A DNA stretch of 54,626 nt from positions 1 through 54,626 of the forward strand of contig JAUNMR010000028.1 of assembly GCA_030537455.1 (NCBI GenBank), written 5' to 3'. Under the pieces are notes generated by a model. The model ran no database searches. It was not told where the DNA came from and was given only the letters and a program-made list of their open reading frames with translations. Shown here piece after piece: positions 24,879 to 35,600 of this stretch (position 1 is its first letter; each line of letters starts with the position of its first letter). This DNA comes from Planctomycetia bacterium (GTDB lineage Bacteria > Planctomycetota > Planctomycetia > Pirellulales > Thermoguttaceae). The position numbers were made by a program, and so were the translations under genes.

Positions 24879-25907
24879 TTATTTACTGCGCGGCATATCC
24901 CAGGCGCGGAGCCATTCGACATTGGGATCGAGTTGCAGATTGAAATCATCCTGGAGTTTCTCGGCTAAGTCGGGCAGGTGTGCCGCGCCGTAGAAGACCG
25001 CGATGTTGCTGTGACCGTGCTGCAGTTGACGCCTGACCTCTTGGAGCGCTTTCTGATTGCGGAAGTGAATAATCACGTTCTCGCGCTCTTTAAGTTGATA
25101 TTTTTCCAGGAGTTGTTGATATTCCTCGTCGTTGGCGTCGAGGGTTTTGAGCGCATTGAGTTCGCGCGTCTGGCGCTCCGCTTCTACAAAGGAGTCGCCT
25201 TCCATTTCCAACGCGCTATAGCGTCGCGCGACCAGGCGTTTATCGCTCGCACAGCATATAGCTAGGAGTCCCGCGGTGGAGAGGTCTTCGCGATCCGGAT
25301 CTGCGAGGAAGGAATCCAGGAAGACGTTGTAGAAGAATCGAAAGAAATCGCCGTTGACAAGGAGTTTAACGTAGAATTCCTCCGCGTCGCAATCGCCGCG
25401 CACGAGATTATCGACGCCATAGTTTACGCAGTCGACTTGGTAGGAAAACCCTAACGCCTTGCCAACCCAGTACTGTATAAATCCGACGACGTTCACAGGA
25501 CTAGGCGCCTTACTGGCGCCGTCAGGGTCATATTTCAATAGGGATTTAATTTCGGCTCCTTTCGGCGCGACCAGTTCAAAGACGACCACGTCGAACTCTT
25601 GGAATTTCTCATTGAGGGCGAGGTAATAATCTTTTTCCGCCAGGTGGATTGCGCCAATGAGACTGACCGAGACGGGGCGTTCATTGTACTGACCGGTAAA
25701 GGCGACTATCGAGGTTTCCAAGGCGATAGGAACGTTCTCCTCTCGTAGCACGCGGAACCATAGTTCTTCCTCCTGATCCCGCTCGACGTTCGCAGTCGCT
25801 GAGGTTTCGACGGTTTGAGCCGTGACAAGACACGGCGCGAGCGTCGCGAAGAATATCGCGGCGAGGAACGTGCGACGTGCATTCCGGAGGAGAATAGATC
25901 GCGTCAT
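24879..25907 (-). CDS. exported TraB/Tiki-family protein
   Basis: 342 residues with AAAGGA before the ATG. The signal peptide is FLAAIFFATLAPCLVTAQ. The domain opens with SLIGAIHLAEKDYY, continues with VVFELVAPKGAE, and ends with NIAVFYGAAHLPDLAEKL. These are the GxxH, conserved Glu, and GxxH elements of the TraB/PrgY/GumN superfamily, whose Tiki members are metal-dependent peptidases. The two GxxH histidines and the Glu expected for metal binding are present. The domain would act outside the cytoplasmic membrane. Substrate and pathway are unknown, and neighbouring genes give no direct hint. Confidence 0.8.
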   Translation of the reverse strand: MTRSILLRNARRTFLAAIFFATLAPCLVTAQTVETSATANVERDQEEELWFRVLREENVPIALETSIVAFTGQYNERPVSVSLIGAIHLAEKDYYLALNEKFQEFDVVVFELVAPKGAEIKSLLKYDPDGASKAPSPVNVVGFIQYWVGKALGFSYQVDCVNYGVDNLVRGDCDAEEFYVKLLVNGDFFRFFYNVFLDSFLADPDREDLSTAGLLAICCASDKRLVARRYSALEMEGDSFVEAERQTRELNALKTLDANDEEYQQLLEKYQLKERENVIIHFRNQKALQEVRRQLQHGHSNIAVFYGAAHLPDLAEKLQDDFNLQLDPNVEWLRAWDMPRSK

Positions 25908-26680
25908 AATTGTCCTTTCGTGTGTGATGAGCGGCGTGTCGACGCGGCAAGCGTAGCCAGATTGGTCGTCTTGAGCGTAGAAAAGGCGAGGAACACAAGC
26001 TCTTTTTCGTTTTTTTGGGAACTAAAACCAATACGATTGTATCAAAACGGGCGCTTTATCGCAAGAAAGAAGCTGTGTTTGCGTCGTTTTAAAACAAAAC
26101 AGTTGCAAAATAAAGCGTTTTTCTTGGCTCGTTTTTATGGAACAATGTCGCACAAGAAACGTCGAAAAGGACGACCTCGTGCGACGGTTCGACCCAGTAC
26201 CCGGGCGGAACCTACCAGTAGAGACGAAGAGCGCGGAAAATATTTTCATAAATTTTGCCTGGATTGCTCATTTTGCTTGTTTTTCCAGAATTGTCTTTGT
26301 AGAATATTTTGCGCGTTTGTTACGTCTGTGATAACGTTACTATATTGGACAATGCGCATACCTTGCGCGATTGACTTGTTGCGTTAAAGCAGACGCTTTT
26401 TTTAGAGAATTTACCTGTCAGAAATAGACTGAGGTCTTGTTTCTGATTATATTAAGACTCTAGATTAGTCTCGGATTATCCCTGCGACGACTAGCGCGCG
26501 TCTGGGGGAAGCTGAGACGCTCGCGCACATGAAAGCCATGGATTCATGTGCCTCGCGCGCCGAAAAGGCGTCGGTATGAACGAGTCGTGCCGGAGTTGAC
26601 GCGCCTAGGCGTCGTAAGCGCGCAACGCTCGCGTAATACGCGAACTTTTGAAAGATCAATTTTGGAGACAGGTGACACAT
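25908..26680. other. long intergenic region upstream of the giant gene
   Basis: About 770 bp. An 80-codon frame (26145-26387, plus) encodes a basic KKRRKGRPR start and a Cys-rich hydrophobic middle, but has no ribosome binding site and no family resemblance, so it is not called as a gene. GCGT/ACGC with T7 near 26383-26402 is a weak terminator-like element. AGACT...AGTCT at about 26456-26472 is a short palindrome. No convincing promoter for the giant gene was found. Confidence 0.45.
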
Positions 26681-29600
26681 ATGTCGTTATCGCGAAATAA
26701 TAGAGTTTGGGGCGTCGCGGAATCCTTGTTGGATCGTATGACCAAGAAACGCAAGGCGCGCGCGCACGAGCAGAAATCGACAAAACTCGCTATCGACCGT
26801 CTCGAAGAACGACAGATGCTCAGTCTTACCGTTGGTACGACGGAAAACCTGCTCGTAAACGAGAGCTGGCAAGATATTCGCGGCGACATTGCGGTCGACT
26901 CTAACGAATCGGGCGACGTCATCGTGGCTTGGACCGCGGCGGATCGTCTCAAGAACCCCAACTACGATCCCACCGACGAAACCTCGAGCTACTACCTGCT
27001 CGACGATAATGGCGATTACGTCGAAGATCTGAACGTTTACGCGCGCTATCTTACCAACGAAGTTCAGATCATTACCCTTCCCGAAGAATGTGTTCCTGGC
27101 AAGGTCGAAACGACCGACGGCTCCACGCTCGACGTGAAGTCCGGCTCATTTGAGCTGATCTACAACGCCTACGAAACTCAGCGTCTGTCGATCTTTAATT
27201 CGAATTTCTCCGTCGCCGACGCCGACGTTTACCCCACCTCCAATAGTCGCACATCGCTCTACCTCGGTCTGTATGCGGAAGGCGAGTTGACCTGGGTTCT
27301 GTGGAATTACGACGCGAAACTCACTCCGTCTGATAACGCCGCGAATCTGCAAGAGGTCATTCGCGCGATCCCCGGCGACGAATACTCCGAAGTGGAAGTC
27401 TCCGCCTATAGTGAAACCGACTTCGACGTCACCTTCAAAGGGGATCAGTGGGCCGGCTACGACCTCACCGATATCCGCGTCTCTAACGACTACTACGACG
27501 ACGTCACCGCGCTCATCGATAAGATCAGCGCGATTACCTTTGACGTGACCGAGCTACAGGGATGTACCGTCTTCCAGAAGCTCATTCTTAAAGATCTCTT
27601 CACCTCTAACTACTCCAATGTCATCAGCAATAAGATTAAGACGTCCGGTCGTAAAGACGTCATTAAGACATTGCAATCGGCGCGCGACTCCCTAGTTGAT
27701 AATCTCACTAGCGCCGTTGTCACCACGGTCAAAGAGGTTCAGACGGTCACGACCTATAACAACAAGGGCAACGCCGTCGGTATCGTCGTGAGCTCCGATC
27801 CTATTGTGACCGCGCGCAATATCCAAGACGCATTCAATGGCGTCACGCAACAAGCGTCTCTCTACGCGCCGATTACACGCGGATACGAGTACAACGAAAA
27901 AACTCACCGATTCGAATACACCAGCGAACCGACGCGCGCCTATAGCTCCAATGAGTCGTACGGCTCCATGCAGTCGGCGATCTCCCCGATTTCCGTCTCT
28001 GTCGATCCGATCATGGGAAAAGACGGAGAATACCTCACGAACCAGTTTAAAATCACTTTCAAAGGTTCTAGTGGGCTGATCAATCAAGATCCGCTCATGA
28101 TATCTGCCGCGTCCTACTCCGTCAAGGTCGGTAGTTCGTATAACTACCAAGACGTCATTAGTTACAACTCCAAGACCGGCGCCTATGAATTCAGCGGCGT
28201 GACCGACTTCGAAATCGACGAATCCGTTGTCACCGTCAAGGAATCCAGTTGCGTCTTCCGCGTCAATGCCCCGGAAATCGTCGATTTTGCCGTCGATGAA
28301 GACGGCGACCTGATTCAAGATCGTTGGGGAGAGTATATCATTAGCGGAACTGGTCGTACCGACCAGTACAAGCCCGACGTCGCGATGAGCGCCGACGGTT
28401 CTGTGATTATCACATGGGTCGATGAAAACGCCGACTCTCTCCAATCTTACAACGCAACCGATATTAAAGCGCGTCGCTTCCAAGTCCAAGGCTATCTGCC
28501 GCTACAAGGCGAAGCGGGTTACGACGCTAATTATCAGCCGACGTTCTATGACAACGGCGCTAAGCTTGGCGTGATCGGATATGTCCCCGAGAGCGATCTG
28601 GACAGTGGCGACGCCAGTAATATGGTAGCGGATCCCTATGCGCTCGCCAGTAAGTCAGACGTGCTTGTGCAATGCATCGCGCCGGTCGCCGACGAATTTG
28701 TCGTCAACGCCTACACCAACGGCGTGCAAACCGACCCCACGATCTCCGCCGACCTTGACGGAAACTTCATTATCGCCTGGACTTACATCGCTCAGGACAA
28801 TAGTTACTTTGGCGGTATTTACGGTCGTCAGTACGACAACCTCGCGCAGCCGACCACCGGCGATATTACCTTTGCCAGTAGCCAAGTGAGCTCCAATTAC
28901 TACGGTCCCGCCTACGCCGCTATGGCCGACAGCGGTTTCGCCGTGGTCATGTGGAATTACGGCGCCGATCTCTATCAAGCGGCTCTGGAACCCTACTCCG
29001 ACGTCTTTATTATTGACAATCAACTGGTCGCCAATAACGCCTATGGCTCCGACGTCGACTTCGATTACAACGAACGCTACGCGATGGTCTACTCGCAAGA
29101 GGACGCCAGTGAAGCGGCCGGCACGACCTCCCTGCCCACCACTGACGTCTATATCACGATCTACAACCTCACGAAGTCAGACGACGCCGACGAGGAAGAG
29201 AACGCGTTCGATTATACTTCCACAACCACCACGACCACCACGGGGACTAATACCTCCAGTACCACGAATAACACGAACAATGGCGATAACACGACCGACC
29301 TAGGCGAAACCGGTCTTTGGGTCGGTCTGCGTCAGGTCAGTACGAAGTACACCGCCGAACAAGTCCTAGACGCCACTCTCGTTAATCCGATCACCGTCGC
29401 CGACCAGGGCAATCCGTCGGTCGGCGTCGACGCGGACGGCGACGTCTTCGTCGCGTACCAAGGTCTCGGTATGGATATCCAGTCGATCTCCGCGGCGAAT
29501 CTGCAGACGATCTACTCTACCGATTACGACGACCTGTACATCCAACTGACCTGGAAAGACTTCGAAGACAATAATCTCGCGTATGAGAACAAGCGCTTCC

Positions 29601-32600
29601 TGCGCGGTAATAAGTACTCCTACGAGAATAAGAACGAAGATCTCATCTACTACATCAAGATGGCGCTCGGCTGGGGCTACGACCAGTACGGCGACTTCTC
29701 CGACGTCGACGTGACCCCGGTCTACGAACTGCATAACTACGACTGCATCGACGTCGATAGCTATATTCGCTACTTCCTCGGCGTGGCGCAAAACGAAAAG
29801 GCGTCCAACGAACAGGTCATGCGTCTGGCCGCGCTACTGGAAACGCTACTGTCGCCGCTACGCAATAACGGCAACGATATCAGCTACGTCAACTACGGTC
29901 AAACGGTCTATGGCGATTCTATTGCCACGACAACCTCGACCGACAATAACAACAATAACGATACGACGACGAGCACGACGCAAATCATCACCGATGCGTC
30001 TGTCGTCTCGGGCGTTGTGAGCAACTACCGCAACGGCTCTAACGCGTGCTTCTATGTCTCTGTTCCCAATGATTGGGTCGGAACCGCCTCGATTAGCCTG
30101 AGAATCGGTCGTCTCACCGATAAGGACAATATCGAGACCAATCTTGACACGTGCGAAACTGTTACGATCGACGTGAGCGGTTACTACAACACGACCTACG
30201 GTTATATCAACGACTGGGACGGCTACATCACAGCGGTGTCCGACGCGCTCAATAGTCTGGAAATCTGCGGCGGCGATGAAAACTGCTTCGTCGTGCGTTA
30301 CGTCCCGCAAAGTGAAATCGAATTCTATCGCGACACCGTCGGTGAAATCAAACTCGCGACCGAAGACTTCGAGTATATCTACGCCTATACCGTCGACAAC
30401 GTGACCTACTACGGCACGCGTACAATTCAAAGCTACGGCGCTCTTCAGATCACCGCGCAAAGCTCCTTGCACGATACCCCGCTGTTTATCGACTACGACG
30501 TCGACGCCTCGACCATTAAGCTCCTCGGACAAGTGTCCGACGACCTCAATTACGTCGAATACTTCGATCCCGTATACGTCGAACGTTACGGCTCCATTGG
30601 CAACTCTCAAACCAATGCGCACGTCGCGGAAACCTCCAATGGCGACGTCCTTGTCGTTTGGGCTATGCAGGCCGACTCCACCGCCAAACAGCGCTCCGAC
30701 GTCTATCCGAGCATCGGTAATTCCATTGACACCTCCTATACGCATATCTACATGCGTCCGTTCGTGGAATCGACCGATACCGCCGGTCCTATTGTCACCA
30801 ATGTTTCTCTCCCAAACGGCACGAAGGTCGACGACGGTCAAACCGTCACCTCTGCTCTGCGCGATATTGTCGTCTCCTTCAGCGAAGACCTCATTACCGT
30901 CGGCGACGGCGCCAGCGCTTACAATAACCAGCACGCGGTCGATAATCCCTCGAACTGGCGTCTGTTGCGCGACGGCGTGGAAGTCACCGGCGCGATCGAG
31001 AGCGTTACTTTCGGTATGAACGCCTCCGTCGATCTTGCTCGCGAGACCGTCGATGAAAACGGCGACGAGGTCGAGGAAATCAACGACGGCGCTTTGGCTT
31101 ACGGCACGAACCGCTGGGAAGCGATCGTTACCTTCGCGGAAGGACATGAACTTTCCGACGGCAACTATACGCTCGTGTGCACCTCTATGGTTCAGGATAC
31201 CGCGCGTAACGCAATCTACAGCCAAGGTTACGCCGCTGACGGTAGCGCCGCCGGCTACGACGGTAAGGACTGGTCGATCGACTTCAACGTCCTGCGTCTG
31301 AACGAAGCGCTCGGCTTCGAGTATTCCAAGGAATTCCCGCGCGATAACTTCATTCCGGTCAATGAAGTTCACGGCGACGCCTCCGACGGTAATCCGATCA
31401 CCGAAGCGGAAAATGACGAAACCAAGATCATTCGCCAAGTCACGCGCTCGAATATCTTGGAAGACGACAGCGACTACGGTCCGAATACCGCTAACGCCGT
31501 CGCCTGTAACTCCAATGGCGATTACGTCGTCGTTTGGGTCGAGTCGGAAGGCTCCGTCGAAAGCGGTACCGTTGAAAAGACCGTCTATGCGCGTACTTAT
31601 CGCGTGCTCTATATGACCAATGCCGACGGCGAGCGCGTCCAGGTCGTCAAAGACGCCGACAGTATCAGCGACCCGATTAAGGTCTATCAGACGACCAATA
31701 CTTACGACGAAGACGGCAAGCTCACCAGCGGTACCGATCCGCGTCAGGCGTCTGTGGCAATGTCTGATATGGGCGACTTCTGCGTCGTCTGGGACATGCT
31801 CACCTCAGGCGTGGACGAAGACGGTAGTCGTGACGTGTACATGGCCAAGTACGCCTTCAATCACACGCAACTCAAGATCAATGGCAATAGTACCTCGCCG
31901 ACGCGCGCGAATGTCTATACCGACGGCGCTCAGCAGTATCCGTCTGTGGCGATGGACGCCGACGGCGATATCGTCGTGGTCTGGGAAAGCTATAATCAGG
32001 ACGGCAGCGGCTGGGGCGTCTTTGGTCGACGCTTCCTCTCCAACGGCATGTCTTACGGCTATTGCAATACGATCCAAACGCTGGAATTCATTGATTCGAT
32101 CAATATCCAGGGCGATAAGATCACCCTCTCTGGCAATATTGACGGCGTGGTGTTTGAAACGACCGTCGCTCTCACCGTCGCCATGAAGACCAATGCCAAG
32201 GCGATTCACGACGCATTGGTTGCGCAGCCGGCGTTTACTTCCATTGACGGCTTCTCCGAGGACGATATTGTCGTCGCGGTCACTAGCGCCGGCGTGATCT
32301 CCATTGAGTTCACCGGTTCGCTTACCGCGCAATATATCGATATGCTTGAGGTCGAGACCTCGCGTTCCTCCACCGTGACCGACCCGCTGCGCGTGAACGT
32401 CGCGACGCGTCAAGTTGGCGTCACCGGTACGGAATTCCAAGTCAACCAGACGACCGAAAATAACCAGCGCTTTGCCTCCATCGGTATGGAACCCGACGGA
32501 AGTTTCGTCGTCTCCTGGACCTCTTGGGGACAAGACAACGACTCCAATATCGAGTCGAATATCTACGCGCGTAAGTTCGCTTCCAACCACCTGGTCTCCA

Positions 32601-35600
32601 CTTCCACTTTCACTGTGGAAGAGATGACTCCCTCTGACAGCTCCTCAAAGGTCATTACCCTCGACGATATCGACGGTCACGAGGTCTACGCCGGCGATGG
32701 TTATGAATCCGTCTGCTTTATCCAGGTCGGCGATACCGTGGATACGACCACTGGCGGTACGACGAATAACGACGCCAATGACGTCGCGGTTGGAACCGGT
32801 TCCCTCTTGACGACACGTCGTCACATTCTGACCGCCGCGCACGTGGTTTGCGACGACAACGGCGTTCCGATTGACCTCACGGATACTCCGATCTACTGCA
32901 CGTTCGAAACCAAGAGCGGCGTCGTAACGATTCCGGTCGCTAGCATTTACGTGCACCCGACCTACGCTGGCGACCCCGCCGACAACCAGGTCGACTTGGC
33001 CGTTTTGACTCTGCAGACCTCCGCGCCGGCCTCCCTCACCGGTTATGAACTCTACACCGGCTCGAGTGAACTCGGTCAAACGATTACCTTCGTCGGTTAC
33101 GGGACTTATGGCGACGTTGGCGATACCGAAGATGAAATCGACGACCGTAATATCGGTCGTAAGCACTACGGTCAGAACGTTTACGAATTGACCGGCGCCG
33201 ACTTCGACTTGGCCGGTAATCCGAACACGCTCGTCTACGACTTCGACGACGGCACCTACGCCAACGACTACCTCGGCAACTACTACGGTATTCGCAACCT
33301 CGGTCTGGGAACCCAGCGCGAGGCGATCACCGCGCCGGGCGACTCCGGTTCCCCGTCCTTTATCAACGGTCAGATCGCCGGCGTTTGCTCATACGGCTCC
33401 AACTTCGGTATCGAAGATTCCTTTGGTCCTGGCAACTACCAGGTCGACGTGCGCGTCTCTGCCTATGTCGATTGGATTAACCAGGCGATTCTCAGCGGTC
33501 TGGGCGACGAATTCCTCGTCAACACCGAAGCGACGATCACCGTGGTCGTTGACGACGACGATGATGACAACAATAACAACAATAATAACAACAACGATAC
33601 CACGGTCGTTGACACTACCGCGTCTGACTTCTGGCAACGCGGTAATCAGATCTGGTCGAGCGTCGCTATGGACGGGTTCGGTAACTTCGTAATTACCTGG
33701 ACCGGCTATAATCAAGACGGCAACGGCGACGGTCTCACCGGCGGTTCGAACTACGGTCTGGGCGGCGTCTTTATGCGCGCCTTCGTCAGCGATCCGGAAA
33801 CCGCTGAACTCAATGGTTCCGCCGTCAAACAAGTCAACGAATACACCGCGTACGATCAAATCCACTCGCAAGTCGCGATGTCGCGTAACGGCTACTTCAC
33901 CATCGTTTACGAAAGCTATCAGGATCCCTCCAACGACGAGACCTCCGACTTGGTCGATAACTTCGGTATTTTCGCGCGCCGATATCAGCTCACCACCGAT
34001 ACCGTCGCCCTCACCGATACCACAACCAGTACGTCGACCGGTAATAACAACACCACGAGCACGACCACGACCGTCACGTATGTCACCTCACACGACATTA
34101 AGACGCTCGGTCAAGAGTTCGAAGTCTCTCGCCAGCCGGAAGCGTATATCACCGCGAATGATAAAGATCAACTCGGCGGTTCTGTCGCGATTGACTCCAA
34201 TGGCGATATGGTCTTCGCTTGGTCCGATCTGTCGCATCCGAAGGACAACATCGAGTCCGTCGTGTGCGTGCGCGCCGTAGCGCTCGCGGAAGACACGATT
34301 CCGCCGTACGTTACGCGCGTTAACGCGATCTATAATAGTCGCACGACCTCTAACGACGACGGCGAGCTTGAATCGATCGACGCGATCAGCCGTGTTTCGC
34401 TCTACAACGACAACGTAACCTTCGCCTCGGGCAACGGTCCCACCTCGTTGGTCTATACCTTCAGTGAATACATGTTCTCGGCGCAGATGAACGCTGACAT
34501 GAGAAACTACGTCGAGTCCGGCGATACGATTTTTGAATCGTCCGAAAAGTACGACGAATACTATCGCTACCTCGATAAAGCCAACCTCGAAAATCGTAAC
34601 GTCAAGAGCGTTCTCGACTTCAACGATTGGATTCTCACCCTTGACGGCAAGGCCGTCACCTCGACCTACATTTATGATATCATCTACGGATACAACGCCT
34701 CCGCGAAGGTGGAAGATTACCTCCGTAGCAAAGGTTTGAGCGACGAGGTTATCGCGACTCTGCCGTTCTCCACCGTCTGCACGGAATCCGCTGCTACGAA
34801 CGACTACGAATTGGTCATTCTCTTCAAAGACGTTCTGCCCGACGGAACTTATACGCTGACGCTCTCCGACAATGTCACCGACGCGTGCGGTCAAAACCGA
34901 CTCGACGGCGACTACGACGGAAAGTCTGGCGGAGCCTTTACCGTGCGCTGGAACATCGGCGCGACCATTGGCGAATACGAGCCGGATAAAATCGACGATC
35001 AAGAGGCGTTCACCTACGCCGGTCAAGGCGATCCGGTCGTCGTCTCCAACTCCGAAGGTTTTATTATCGTTACTGAACAGCAGGTTCTCTACGAACTGGG
35101 AACCACTAGCGGTTCGACCAGCGGTAATAATAACAATAACAACAACAATAATACCGGCACGGGATACGACGAAGTCCACGGTTACTATAACACCATCGTG
35201 ATCGACAATACGCTCTATCGTATTGAGTCCGATATCGTTATGCGCCACTTCAACGCCGACGGCGAGCCCGACGGCGTCGAGCGTCGCGTGAATAGTTACT
35301 CTACCGGCAATCAGATTTCGCCGGATATTGCGTTGACAGAAACCGGCGATTACGTCGTCGCCTGGATCGGCGAAAGCTCTGAAGCGCTCAACGGCGTGTG
35401 CGCGCGCTTCTATCCCGGCGGTCAGGCTCAACAGAACCAGGTTCAAGTGGCCGGTACCAAGGGCATGCGTTGCTGGGACGTCGACGTGTGCATCTCTGAA
35501 AGCGGTTTGGTTCTCATTACTTGGTTGCAAGGCTCCAAGGACAATGGAACCGAAGCCGACGAAATGTACGGTCGTTTCTACAACGTTAATGGCGAAGCGC

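Noticed and set aside
26180..26220. GGTTCGACCC-type sequence considered as a tRNA T-arm
   Set aside because: No acceptor, D or anticodon arms can be built around it.
26145..26387. 80-codon basic/Cys-rich frame upstream of the giant gene
   Set aside because: No ribosome binding site, no family resemblance, and composition typical of intergenic translation.
29212..29300. ACC/ACG/AAT-rich stretch considered as a microsatellite or CRISPR-like repeat
   Set aside because: It is in frame, encodes a Thr/Asn linker and lacks regular repeat-spacer structure.
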